From UKL13-2 sp036394575 (lineage in GTDB: Bacteria; Pseudomonadota; Gammaproteobacteria; Burkholderiales; Usitatibacteraceae): a stretch of DNA of 64,000 bases. Below the pieces are notes generated by a model. That model saw only the letters and a program-made list of their open reading frames with translations. It was not told the DNA's origin and ran no database searches. The DNA is taken from assembly GCA_036394575.1 (NCBI GenBank), contig DASWEY010000069.1, positions 21,451 through 85,450 on the forward strand. The letters run 5' to 3'. This document shows, one piece after another, positions 27,068 to 35,024 of the stretch. Position numbers and translations under genes: made by a program. Each line of letters begins with the position of its first letter. The first letter of the stretch is position 1.

Positions 27068-27475
27068 ATGAAAACAAAACACTACCTCACCCTGGAAGAC
27101 GCCAAAATCATTGCCGCCGCGGCTGAGGCCGAGGCCTTGAAAAACAAATGGGCGGTGTGCATTTCCATCGTCGACGACGGTGGTCACCTGCTGTGGTTCC
27201 AGCGGCTCAATGCCTGCGCGGTGTCGAGTGTGCTGATCTCGCAGGGCAAGGCCTATAGCGCCGCCTTGCGCCGCCGTCCCACCAAGTCGGACGAGGACAT
27301 GGTCAACAACGGCCGCACCTCGGCGCTGTCGATGCCGGGCATCACCTTCCTCGAGGGCGGCGTACCGATCGTGGTCGAGGGCGAATTCATCGGCGCGGTC
27401 GGCGTCTCCGGCGTCAAGTCCTCGGAAGACGCGCTGATCGCGCAGGCGGGCATCGACGCTTTGCTCAAGCCCTGA
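27068..27475 (+). CDS. GlcG/HbpS-family protein (DUF336)
   Basis: 135 residues covering the whole DUF336 (HbpS-like) domain: LTLEDAKIIAAAAEAEA at the N-terminus and GGVPIVVEGEFIGAVGVSG in the core. Relatives include GlcG of the glycolate locus and the haem-degrading HbpS of Streptomyces. No glycolate or haem genes are adjacent, so the role is open. The frame is open 68 codons upstream, but the ATG at 27068 fits the family and lies downstream of a TATAAT box. Next gene starts nine bases after the stop. Confidence 0.87.
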   Translation: MKTKHYLTLEDAKIIAAAAEAEALKNKWAVCISIVDDGGHLLWFQRLNACAVSSVLISQGKAYSAALRRRPTKSDEDMVNNGRTSALSMPGITFLEGGVPIVVEGEFIGAVGVSGVKSSEDALIAQAGIDALLKP

Positions 27476-27484
27476 TCCGGGCGC

Positions 27485-28192
27485 ATGAACTGTCCCAGCT
27501 GCCATGCGGCGATGGAGGCGTTGACGTTGCATGCGCACCTGGGCACGCCGCTGCAGATCGACGCCTGCTGGGGGTGCCAGCTGATCTGGTTTGACCCGAT
27601 GGAAAGCACCGCCCTGGCCCCGCAATCGGTGATCGAACTGTTCAGGCGCATTCATGCCACGCACGGCGCATCGCGCAATATCGTGGCGATGAGTCCGGCC
27701 TGCCCGCGCTGTGCCGAACCGCTGGCGCTGACGCACGATCTGGCGCGTGGCGGCAATTTTTCCTACCAGCGCTGTCCGAGCGGACATGGCCGGTTGATCA
27801 GTTTTACGCAATTTCTGCGCGAAAAGAGTTTCATCCGCAGCCTGAATCCGGCGGAAATTCAGCGACTGGCGGCGACGGTAAAACAGATTCGTTGTTCGAG
27901 CTGCGGTGCGCCGATCAATCTCGACGCCGATACCGCCTGCAGTCACTGCGGCGCGGCGATTTCAGTGCTGGACGAACAGGCCGTGCAAAAGGCGCTGGAC
28001 GATTACGCCAGCCGTGCCGCGCCGCCGCTGCGCGTGTCATCGTCCCCGTCCCCGGCAACGTCGGCGGCTGTGCCGGCCGGCAGCTGGACATCCGGCAACG
28101 GATGGACCTGGAACGAGCGGGCCGATGCCGCAGTGACCGGCGGCCTGCTGATCGATCTGGTCCACGAAGGGTTCGCCGCCTTGTTCGATTGA
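27485..28192 (+). CDS. Protein with several zinc-ribbon CxxC motifs
   Basis: 235 residues, cytoplasmic. The N-terminus MNCPSCHAAME with CWGC about 30 residues later resembles a TFIIB-type zinc ribbon. A second pair, CPRC and a later single Cys, lies near residues 76-99, and a third, CSSCGAPIN plus CSHCGAAI, near residues 138-158. The C-terminus is Ala/Ser/Pro-rich, then GNGWTWNERADAAVTGG. Related proteins are uncharacterised. It follows the GlcG-like gene closely and is probably cotranscribed. Confidence 0.75.
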   Translation: MNCPSCHAAMEALTLHAHLGTPLQIDACWGCQLIWFDPMESTALAPQSVIELFRRIHATHGASRNIVAMSPACPRCAEPLALTHDLARGGNFSYQRCPSGHGRLISFTQFLREKSFIRSLNPAEIQRLAATVKQIRCSSCGAPINLDADTACSHCGAAISVLDEQAVQKALDDYASRAAPPLRVSSSPSPATSAAVPAGSWTSGNGWTWNERADAAVTGGLLIDLVHEGFAALFD

Positions 28193-28250
28193 TGTGCACC
28201 CCGGCGGCTCCGCCGATTTAAAAACCTGAACTGCTTCCGCAACCACAAAA

Positions 28251-28856
28251 ATGACAGGACCACGCATGCCCCCAGCACGTAAACCCGCGAATCGCCAATC
28301 ATCAACGCGTAAACCGCCCACCCGGCTGCACTACTGCAAGCTGGAAGAATGCGAAGGCATCTGTTGCAGCGACGGTGCGTTTTTATTGCCCGAGGAAGAG
28401 CGTCTGATCCGTCGCGTGGTGGCAAAGTATCCGGAACATTTCAGGCATCTGCCCAAGGCATACATCCTGGACGCCGAGTGGGAGGGCAATTTCGGCCGCA
28501 AGACGGCCGTCTATAAATACCGCTATCGCAACAAGCCCGGGCACTTCGCCAATACGCGCTGCGCCTTCGCCGAGCAGGACGGCAAATGCTCCCTGCAGAC
28601 GCTGGCGGTTTCGCTGGGTAAACAGAAGTGGGCATTCAAGCCCATGGGATGCTGGCTGTTTCCCTTGTCGGCCGATGAAAAAGGTCTGGTGCCGCCGCCG
28701 CGCACGCGGCGCGAGGATCCGAACAACCTCGGCAAGGATTACCCCGGCTTCACCACTTTCACGCCCTGCGGAGAACATTCGGCAGGCGGCAAGGTGTGGT
28801 GGATCGCGCTTAAGGAAGAAGTGGCGCAATACCGCGCCGAGACCGGCGGCGAATGA
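28251..28856 (+). CDS. YkgJ/DUF3109-like cysteine-cluster protein
   Basis: 201 residues (196 if the ATG at 28266 is used). Cysteines are arranged as CKLEECEGICC near the N-terminus, RCAFAEQDGKCSL in the middle, MGCWLFPL and TPCGEH further on. This spacing fits the YkgJ-type putative zinc- or iron-cluster proteins, of unknown function. Basic N-terminal tail, no signal peptide. It is last in the run of same-strand genes that starts at 27068. Confidence 0.75.
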   Translation: MTGPRMPPARKPANRQSSTRKPPTRLHYCKLEECEGICCSDGAFLLPEEERLIRRVVAKYPEHFRHLPKAYILDAEWEGNFGRKTAVYKYRYRNKPGHFANTRCAFAEQDGKCSLQTLAVSLGKQKWAFKPMGCWLFPLSADEKGLVPPPRTRREDPNNLGKDYPGFTTFTPCGEHSAGGKVWWIALKEEVAQYRAETGGE

Positions 28857-28894
28857 GCTCATGACGAAGTCCCGCCAGCGGGGCAGCGCTTCGA

Positions 28895-28922
28895 TTGTGC
28901 GCGAAGTATGGGCGCATATAAT
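28895..28922 (+). promoter_or_regulatory. Candidate promoter very close to the GGDEF/EAL start codon
   Basis: TTGTGC (28895-28900) and a perfect TATAAT (28917-28922) with a 16-base spacer. The start codon at 28932 is only nine bases past the -10 box, so a transcript from here would have almost no leader. Confidence 0.45.
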
Positions 28923-28931
28923 GCTTGATCC

Positions 28932-31043
28932 ATGAGCGCCTCCCCGGATTCCCAACAGGAAATACAGCGACTTTGCGCCGCATTGGCGGCTGCCGAGGGC
29001 AATCTCGCACGCATTGTCGAGGCCTTCGATCACCTCGAATCAGGTGTGGTTCTTTATGGCGGCGACGACCGCATCGTGTTTTGCAACCGGCGCTTCCGCG
29101 AAATCTATTCGCAGGTGGCCGATCTGCTGGTGCCGGGCACCCCTTATGTCGAGGTCGCGCGGGCTTTTTACCGGCGCGGTTTCGAAAGCCGCACGCAGCT
29201 GGGGGAGGATGCCTACGTCAAAGCACGCGCCGAGAAGCATCTCGATCCCGATGAAGGCGACTATGAATTTCAGCTCGGCGACGATGTGTGGCTGCTGGTT
29301 TCCGACAGAAAAACGGCCGATGGCGGCGTGATCGGCTTTCGCCTCGACATCACGGCGCGCAAGATTGCGGAACGCGAACTGGAGGCCAGCGAACAGCGCT
29401 TCAGAAATCTGCTTGCCATGTCCTCGGACTGGTACTGGGAGCAGGATGAACAGTTCCGTTTCACCCGCATTTCCGGCGGCATTCGCCGTTCCCTCGGCAT
29501 CGATCCCGAACAACTTTATGGCCTTGCCAGCTGGGACATGCCCTATCTGGGCATCGGCACCGAGCAGATGGACGAGCATCGGCGGCAAATCGAGGCGCAT
29601 CAACCGTTCCGCGATTTTCAGTACGCCTACACGGCCGAGAATGGCGAAACCTGGTGGGTGAATGTGTCGGGCGAACCGGTATTCGATGCGTCGGGGGCAT
29701 TCCGCGGCTACCGCGGAGTCGGCACAAACATCACCGAAAAGAAGCGCACTGAAGCCCAGATCCGCGAGCTTGCCGAATATGATTTCCTGACCGGCCTGCC
29801 CAATCGCATGCTGCTCGGCGCGCGCTTCGATTTTGCACAGCGCCAATTGCAGCGCCAAAACGGCGGCATGTCGCTGCTTTACATCGACCTGGACCGTTTC
29901 AAGAACATCAACGATTCATTGGGCCATCATGTCGGCGACGAAATTCTGGCGGAAATGGCGCGCCGCCTGATCCAGTCGGTGCGCACCACGGATACGGTTG
30001 CGCGCCACGGCGGCGACGAATTCATCGTGCTGTTGCCCGGCGTCGATGACGCGACGCACCTCGCGCATATCGCGGAAACGCTGCTGGCCAAGCTGGGCGA
30101 ACCCTATCAGCACTTTGCGCGCGAATTGACCGTGACCCCGTCGATCGGCATCACCGTCTGGCCCAACGATGGTCAGGACCTCAATGCGCTGATCAAGAAC
30201 GCGGACCTGGCGATGTACCACTCGAAAAGCGAGGGGCGCAACCAGTTCAGTTTTTTCCGCGCCGAAATGAATGCCCGCGTCAATGAACGGCTGACGCTGG
30301 AAAATGCGCTGCGTCGGGCGCTTGCCAAAAATGAATTCAGCCTGGTCTACCAGCCGATTTTCCATCTGCCGGAGCAGCGCCTGATCGGCGCGGAGGCCCT
30401 GCTGCGCTGGGACAGCGAGGAACTGGGGTCGATCGAACCCGGCCGCTTCATCCCGGTGGCCGAGGAAAGCGGGCTGATCGTGCCGATCGGCGAATGGGTG
30501 GCGCGCGAAGCCTGTGCGCAACTGCGCCGCTGGCGGGACGCGGGCCTGGATGATTTCACGGTCGCCATCAATGTCTCTGCCGTCCAGTTCAAGACCGGGC
30601 GTCTGGTCGAGGTGCTGCAGGCGGCGATGCGCGAATTCCGTCTGCATCCGCAGGATATCGAGATCGAACTGACCGAAAGTGCACTGGTCAGCGAAGGCGA
30701 TACCGCCAACAGCAGCCTGAATGCGCTGGCTCTGGCTGGTTTTCGCCTGGTGGTCGACGATTTTGGTACCGGCTATTCGAACCTGCTTTACCTGAAGCGT
30801 TTCGATATCGCCAAACTCAAGATCGACCGCTCGTTCGTGCGCGACATCACCGCCGATCCGAACGATGCGGCGATTACCCGCGGCATCATCGGTCTGGCCA
30901 AAAGCCTGGGCCTGCGTGTGGTCGCGGAGGGCGTCGAGCAAACGGCACAGCTTGACTATCTGTTGGCCTGCGATTGTGAGGAGGCGCAGGGTTATTTGCT
31001 GTCGAAACCCTTGTCGCCCTTGGCATTCCGGGCCAGTTTTTGA
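28932..31043 (+). CDS. PAS-PAS-GGDEF-EAL cyclic-di-GMP signalling protein
   Basis: 703 residues, cytoplasmic with no membrane segment. Two PAS-like sensor domains (about residues 27-145 and 152-270) precede a diguanylate cyclase domain with intact GGDEF (360-364) and an inhibitory I-site RTTD (351-354). The EAL phosphodiesterase domain also looks complete: EALLRW (488 onward), INVSAVQF, ELTESAL, DDFGTGYSNL, KIDRSFV and VVAEGVE. Both activities could therefore be functional, making this a bifunctional enzyme whose net output depends on signals read by the PAS domains. Start near a TATAAT box without a clear ribosome site. Confidence 0.95.
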   Translation: MSASPDSQQEIQRLCAALAAAEGNLARIVEAFDHLESGVVLYGGDDRIVFCNRRFREIYSQVADLLVPGTPYVEVARAFYRRGFESRTQLGEDAYVKARAEKHLDPDEGDYEFQLGDDVWLLVSDRKTADGGVIGFRLDITARKIAERELEASEQRFRNLLAMSSDWYWEQDEQFRFTRISGGIRRSLGIDPEQLYGLASWDMPYLGIGTEQMDEHRRQIEAHQPFRDFQYAYTAENGETWWVNVSGEPVFDASGAFRGYRGVGTNITEKKRTEAQIRELAEYDFLTGLPNRMLLGARFDFAQRQLQRQNGGMSLLYIDLDRFKNINDSLGHHVGDEILAEMARRLIQSVRTTDTVARHGGDEFIVLLPGVDDATHLAHIAETLLAKLGEPYQHFARELTVTPSIGITVWPNDGQDLNALIKNADLAMYHSKSEGRNQFSFFRAEMNARVNERLTLENALRRALAKNEFSLVYQPIFHLPEQRLIGAEALLRWDSEELGSIEPGRFIPVAEESGLIVPIGEWVAREACAQLRRWRDAGLDDFTVAINVSAVQFKTGRLVEVLQAAMREFRLHPQDIEIELTESALVSEGDTANSSLNALALAGFRLVVDDFGTGYSNLLYLKRFDIAKLKIDRSFVRDITADPNDAAITRGIIGLAKSLGLRVVAEGVEQTAQLDYLLACDCEEAQGYLLSKPLSPLAFRASF

Positions 31044-31078
31044 GCGGCCAGTGCATCGATCGCGCATCGGGCGCGGCG

Positions 31079-31084
31079 TATAAT
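31079..31084 (+). promoter_or_regulatory. Candidate -10 box upstream of the 78-residue gene
   Basis: TATAAT about 47 bases before the ATG at 31132, in the context CGTATAATCGACC common in betaproteobacterial promoters. No good -35 is visible. Confidence 0.4.
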
Positions 31085-31131
31085 CGACCTTGCCCAAGCT
31101 GCCTCCCCGATCTTTCCGATGTACACCTCCC

Positions 31132-31368
31132 ATGCCCACCTTCAAATTGCAAATACAGGACGACGATGCGCGTCCCGATCTTTGGCGCGACGTCCGGGAT
31201 GCCGCCGGCGCGCTGCTGGTGTTCCCCAACGAGCTGGATGCGCGCGGCAAGCTTGAACAGCTATTCCCGGTGCTGGTAAAACTCGAAAATTTTGCGGCAG
31301 GGCCGAAACGAACCCGCGTGGTGATCGTCAATGCCTATGCCGATATCGACGAAGAAAAGGATGCATGA
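31132..31368 (+). CDS. Conserved-looking small protein, 78 residues, unknown
   Basis: Starts MPTFKLQIQDDDARPDLW and ends EEKDA. It is acidic, with alternating strand-like and helical segments and no signal peptide. Its stop overlaps the start of the aldo/keto reductase gene (ATGA), so the two are translationally coupled. A longer frame from 31090 is open, but 31132 gives a more natural N-terminus. No family recognised. Confidence 0.6.
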   Translation: MPTFKLQIQDDDARPDLWRDVRDAAGALLVFPNELDARGKLEQLFPVLVKLENFAAGPKRTRVVIVNAYADIDEEKDA

Positions 31369-32354
31369 ACATGGAATACCGCAGATTGGGTCGTGCCGGA
31401 CTGAGAGTTTCAGCTTTGTCGCTGGGCTCCTGGGTGACCTATGGCAACCAGGTGGACGAAAAGGCCGCCATCGAACAGATGAGCGCGGCGCGCGATCACG
31501 GCGTCAATTTTTTTGACAACGCCGAGGTTTACGCATCCGGAAAATCGGAAGAGTTGATGGGAGGCGCGCTAAAAAAGCTCGGCTGGGACCGCCTCACCTA
31601 TGTGGTGTCGACCAAGTTCTACTGGGGTCTGCCGGCACGGTTCGGCGATGGCGTGAACGAAAAAAATACCCTCAACCGCAAATACCTGATGCAGGCCATC
31701 GATCATTCGCTGGCGCGCCTGGGCCTCGAGTACGTCGATCTGGTGTACTGCCATCGGCCGGATGCCAATACGCCGCTGGAGGAAACCGTTTACGCCATGC
31801 ACGACATGATCGCGCGCGGCAAGGCGCTGTACTGGGGAACCTCGGAGTGGAGCGCGGCGGAAATCATGGCGGCCTGGCAGATCGCCGACAGGCATCATTT
31901 GCACAAGCCGGTGGTGGAGCAGCCGCAATACAATCTGTTCCACCGCAAACGCGTCGAACAGGAATACGCCCGCCTCTATGACGATATCGGTTTGGGGTTG
32001 ACCACCTGGAGTCCGTTGGCATCCGGCCTGCTCACCGGCAAATATGCAGGCGGAATTCCCGATAACAGCCGGGCGACGCTGAAAAACATGGCATGGATGA
32101 AAGACGAACTCACCGATGCAGGCAAGAATGCAATCGTTGCCAGATTGGCGGGTATCGCCAAGTCGCTGGGCTGCACCACCGCGCAGCTGTCGGTTGCCTG
32201 GTGCATGAAAAACCCGCATGTCAGCTCCGTCATCACCGGCGCCTCGCGGACGGCGCAGGTGCAGGAGAACATGAAAGCGCTGGAGATTGCCGCCAAGCTG
32301 GACCCCGAGGTGCTGAAAAAGGTCGACGATTTGTTCAACGCCCGCTTCGATTGA
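31365..32354 (+). CDS. Aldo/keto reductase, KvBeta/YghZ-like
   Basis: 329-residue NADPH-dependent oxidoreductase with a TIM-barrel fold. The catalytic tetrad is present: Asp and Tyr in FFDNAEVYASGKSEE, Lys in VVSTKFYWG, and His in DLVYCHRPD. Sequence details such as EQPQYNLFHRKRVE and TTWSPLASGLLTGKY match the potassium-channel beta-subunit-like branch, whose bacterial member YghZ reduces methylglyoxal and similar aldehydes. The start overlaps the stop of the preceding small gene; an ATG six bases downstream is the alternative. The Pycsar-like membrane protein gene follows after 11 bases. Confidence 0.92.
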   Translation: MNMEYRRLGRAGLRVSALSLGSWVTYGNQVDEKAAIEQMSAARDHGVNFFDNAEVYASGKSEELMGGALKKLGWDRLTYVVSTKFYWGLPARFGDGVNEKNTLNRKYLMQAIDHSLARLGLEYVDLVYCHRPDANTPLEETVYAMHDMIARGKALYWGTSEWSAAEIMAAWQIADRHHLHKPVVEQPQYNLFHRKRVEQEYARLYDDIGLGLTTWSPLASGLLTGKYAGGIPDNSRATLKNMAWMKDELTDAGKNAIVARLAGIAKSLGCTTAQLSVAWCMKNPHVSSVITGASRTAQVQENMKALEIAAKLDPEVLKKVDDLFNARFD

Positions 32355-32365
32355 CGGTCACGGCC

Positions 32366-32920
32366 ATGAGCGCTTTGGAGATGGTTGCGACAGTGGCACG
32401 CGAGCGCTTTACGACCGCGGAACTGGCATTGCGTCTGGAACAGGCCTGGCGGATTTTCAATTTGAACCAGGACCTGATTCGCGCCGCCGATCAGAAGATT
32501 TATGTGCTCTTCGTCATGTCGACCTTGTTGGTGACCTATGTATCCACCAACCTGGAGAAAATCATGCGGCAGGGTGCGCTGCAGCGCGGCATCCTGATCC
32601 TGTTCCTGATGGCGGTTGCCGCATTTTTCTTTTTCGCCCTGTCGACCGTAGTGTCGCGCAGCCGCAAGCCGCCAAGCGCGGTATCGACGCTTCCGCGCGT
32701 CGTGTTTTTTGGCGACATTGCGGAACGCGAATCCGGGCCAGCCTACGCAGAGGCGTTCTGCAGCACGGATCTGCAGGCGATATTCGACGATATCTGCCAC
32801 CAGATTTACGACGTTGCGTCGATTGCGCGTGCCAAATATCGCTTATACCGTCAGGCATGGATGGCGCTGCTGCTGGAGGTCGCCCTGTTTCTGCTGCTGG
32901 AGTTCTCGATCGCCCTGTAG
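32366..32920 (+). CDS. Three-helix membrane protein resembling the Pycsar effector (PycTM) family
   Basis: 184 residues. The order of features matches PycTM (formerly DUF5706): an N-terminal helix with NQDLIRAADQKIYVLF leading into membrane helix 1 (about 45-63), helix 2 (75-95), a cytoplasmic segment with FFGDIAE (114-120), a helical stretch with DDICHQIYDVASIARAKYRLY, and helix 3 (164-182). PycTM proteins disrupt the membrane when they bind cyclic CMP or UMP made by a partner cyclase during phage infection. No cyclase gene is adjacent, so this is an orphan relative and a defence role is not established. Start at the ATG 11 bases after the aldo/keto reductase stop; the ribosome site is weak. 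Confidence 0.65.
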   Translation: MSALEMVATVARERFTTAELALRLEQAWRIFNLNQDLIRAADQKIYVLFVMSTLLVTYVSTNLEKIMRQGALQRGILILFLMAVAAFFFFALSTVVSRSRKPPSAVSTLPRVVFFGDIAERESGPAYAEAFCSTDLQAIFDDICHQIYDVASIARAKYRLYRQAWMALLLEVALFLLLEFSIAL

Positions 32921-32945
32921 GCGGTTGACGGGAAGGAGCGCTGCC

Positions 32946-33155
32946 ATGGAGATGAAGAAGGTCAATGCCGGCAATTTACGGGCGATCGGCTATGACGATG
33001 GGCGCCGTGTACTGCTGGTGGAACAGGCGTCCGGCACCTGGGAATACAGCAATGTTTCGCCCGAAATCTGGCGGCGCTTTTCGAGCTCGGCATCGATGCA
33101 AAGTTATTTTCGCGACAATGTCGACGATGAGTTCATGAAGCGGCGTGTGAAATAG
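32946..33155 (+). CDS. KTSC-domain protein
   Basis: 69 residues consisting of little more than a KTSC domain: VNAGNLRAIGYDDGRRVLLVE, a Tyr-containing TWEYSNVSPEIW, and a C-terminal YFRDNVDDEF. The domain was named after the C-terminus of a lysyl-tRNA synthetase; stand-alone versions are common and uncharacterised. An AAGGAG ribosome site precedes the ATG. Last gene of the run beginning at 31132, closed by a terminator at 33180. Confidence 0.82.
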   Translation: MEMKKVNAGNLRAIGYDDGRRVLLVEQASGTWEYSNVSPEIWRRFSSSASMQSYFRDNVDDEFMKRRVK

Positions 33156-33179
33156 CGGCCCCGCAGCACGGCGCGCTGA

Positions 33180-33213
33180 CAGAAAAATGCCCGCGGATGC
33201 GGGCATTTTTCTG
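33180..33213. terminator. Bidirectional terminator between KTSC gene and aceB
   Basis: GCCCGC (33189-33194) pairs with GCGGGC (33199-33204) around GGAT. It extends through CAGAAAAAT and ATTTTTCTG on either side, giving a T-run on each strand. It serves the convergent genes on both sides. Confidence 0.85.
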
Positions 33214-33230
33214 TGGATTGCGCGCGGCGC

Positions 33231-34832
33231 TTACGCGATCGCCCGGTATGCAGGCAGGGTCAGAAACTCTTCGTAATTGTCGCTCAGCACCAGTTGCTCG
33301 AACAGCTTCGCGCCCTCGACATACTTTCCGGCTGCATATACTGCATCGCCGACGATGCCCGGCGTTTTCGTCAGTTCATCGGCAGTGAGCCGGGTGACCA
33401 GCTCCTTGGTGACCTTGCGGCCGTCGGCCAGCATGCCCTTGGGCGAACGGATCCACTGCCATACCTGGCTGCGCGAAATTTCTGCCGTGGCTGCATCTTC
33501 CATCAGGTTGAAAATCGGCACGCAACCATTGCCGCCCAGCCATGAGCCCACGTACTGGATGCCGACCTGGATGTTGTTGCGCAGGCCGGCCTCGGTGATC
33601 GGCGTCTCCGGACGGAAATCGAGCAGATCCGTGGCCGTGTAGCGCACATCGTCGCGCTGGCGGTGAATCTGGTTGGGCATCGGCATATGTTCGTCGAACA
33701 CCGCCTTGGCGATCGGCACCAGCCCCGGATGAGCGACCCAGGTACCGTCGCAGCCGTCGGTGACTTCGCGCAGCTTGTCGGCGCGCACTTTTTCCATCGC
33801 GGCTTCATTCGCGGCCGGGTCGTTCTTGATCGGAATCTGCGCAGCCATGCCGCCCATCGCACAGGCGTTGCGCCGATGGCAAGTCTTGACCAGGCTGAGT
33901 GCATAGGCGCGCAGGAAGGGCGCCGTCATCGTCACCTGCGAGCGGTCGGCCAGGCAGAAATCCTTGTTGAGGCGGAATTTCTTGATCGCCGAAAAAATGT
34001 AGTCCCAGCGGCCGATGTTGAGGCCGGCGCTATGGTCGCGCATCTCATAAAGGATTTCGTCCATTTCGAAGGCGGCGACGATGGTCTCGATCAGCACGGT
34101 CGCCTTGATCGACCCCTGTGCCACGCCGAGTTCGTTTTGCGCCATCACGAAAATATCGTTCCACAGGCGCGCTTCGAGATGCGATTCCATCTTCGGCAGA
34201 TAGAAATAGGGGCCGGAGCCGCGCGCCAGCAACTCTTTGGCATTATGGAAAAAGTACAGCGCGAAATCGAAGATCGCGCCGGATACCGGCCTGCCGTCCA
34301 GGGTCACATGCTTTTCTTCCAGATGCCAACCGCGTGGGCGTGGAATCAGTACGGCGGTGCGTTCATTGAGCCGATACGATTTGCCGTTTTGCTCCAGGGT
34401 GATGGTGCGCAGGATCGCATCGCGCAGATTGAGCTGACCCTCGATCATGTTTTCCCAGGTCGGGCAGTTGGCGTCTTCGAAGTCGGCCATGAAGGTCGAC
34501 GCGCCGCAGTTCATGGCGTTGATGACCATTTTGCGGTCGGTGGGGCCGGTGATTTCGATGCGGCGGTCCTGCAGGTCTTTCGGCAGCGGGGCGACCACCC
34601 AGTTGCCGTCGCGGATATGCCGGGTCGCGGGCAGAAAGTCCGGCAGTTTGCCCGCGTCGAATTCCTGTTGGCGCGTGTCGCGCCTGGCCAACAGATCCAG
34701 GCGCACCGGCTCGAACTTGCGCGCCAGCTTTACAAAAAAGGCCAATGCACCGGGCGTTAAAATGGTGGCGAATTCCGGCGTGATTTTCCCGCCGATGGCG
34801 AGGCCGGCCGGAAGGCTATGAGCGGTATCCAT
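33231..34832 (-). CDS. aceB: Malate synthase A
   Basis: 533-residue glyoxylate-shunt enzyme that condenses glyoxylate with acetyl-CoA to form malate in the cytoplasm. The family signature is visible as RDHSAGLNIGRWDYIF, with TVLIETIVAAFEMDEIL upstream and KNDPAANEAAMEKVRADK further along. Length agrees with the A isoform rather than the longer G isoform. The ATG at 34832 follows an AGGAGA site; the frame extends 16 codons upstream without one. The gene stands alone, not with isocitrate lyase, and is divergent from a LysR regulator that may control it. It would support growth on acetate or fatty acids. Confidence 0.96.
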   Translation of the reverse strand: MDTAHSLPAGLAIGGKITPEFATILTPGALAFFVKLARKFEPVRLDLLARRDTRQQEFDAGKLPDFLPATRHIRDGNWVVAPLPKDLQDRRIEITGPTDRKMVINAMNCGASTFMADFEDANCPTWENMIEGQLNLRDAILRTITLEQNGKSYRLNERTAVLIPRPRGWHLEEKHVTLDGRPVSGAIFDFALYFFHNAKELLARGSGPYFYLPKMESHLEARLWNDIFVMAQNELGVAQGSIKATVLIETIVAAFEMDEILYEMRDHSAGLNIGRWDYIFSAIKKFRLNKDFCLADRSQVTMTAPFLRAYALSLVKTCHRRNACAMGGMAAQIPIKNDPAANEAAMEKVRADKLREVTDGCDGTWVAHPGLVPIAKAVFDEHMPMPNQIHRQRDDVRYTATDLLDFRPETPITEAGLRNNIQVGIQYVGSWLGGNGCVPIFNLMEDAATAEISRSQVWQWIRSPKGMLADGRKVTKELVTRLTADELTKTPGIVGDAVYAAGKYVEGAKLFEQLVLSDNYEEFLTLPAYRAIA

Positions 34833-34949
34833 GAACATCTCCTGAAAAAATGCAGGTTCTGCGATACAAAACTTCTGCAAACATGGAAATAGTGTATTAC
34901 GATACCGAAAATAAGATAATCTTCAATAAAACATAAGCATCTATTACTT

Positions 34950-34970
34950 GAGTCGCGTCAATGGTGACTC
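34950..34970. promoter_or_regulatory. Inverted repeat in the aceB-LysR divergent region, possible operator
   Basis: GAGTC (34950-34954) and GACTC (34966-34970) flank 11 bases in an otherwise AT-rich spacer between the divergent genes. This is the position and size expected for a LysR-type site, but the arms are short. Confidence 0.35.
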
Positions 34971-35024
34971 GGGTATGAACAAGTTGTATAGCGGAAAGCT
35001 GCCTACTGGAGGAGGAGTCGTCGG

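Noticed and set aside
31365..32354. Aldo/keto reductase as a potassium channel subunit
   Set aside because: The similarity is to the enzyme fold of the channel beta subunit; no channel gene is nearby and the catalytic tetrad is intact.
32366..33155. A complete Pycsar anti-phage system
   Set aside because: Only the effector-like protein is present. No nucleotide cyclase is encoded anywhere in the window, so a full system cannot be claimed.
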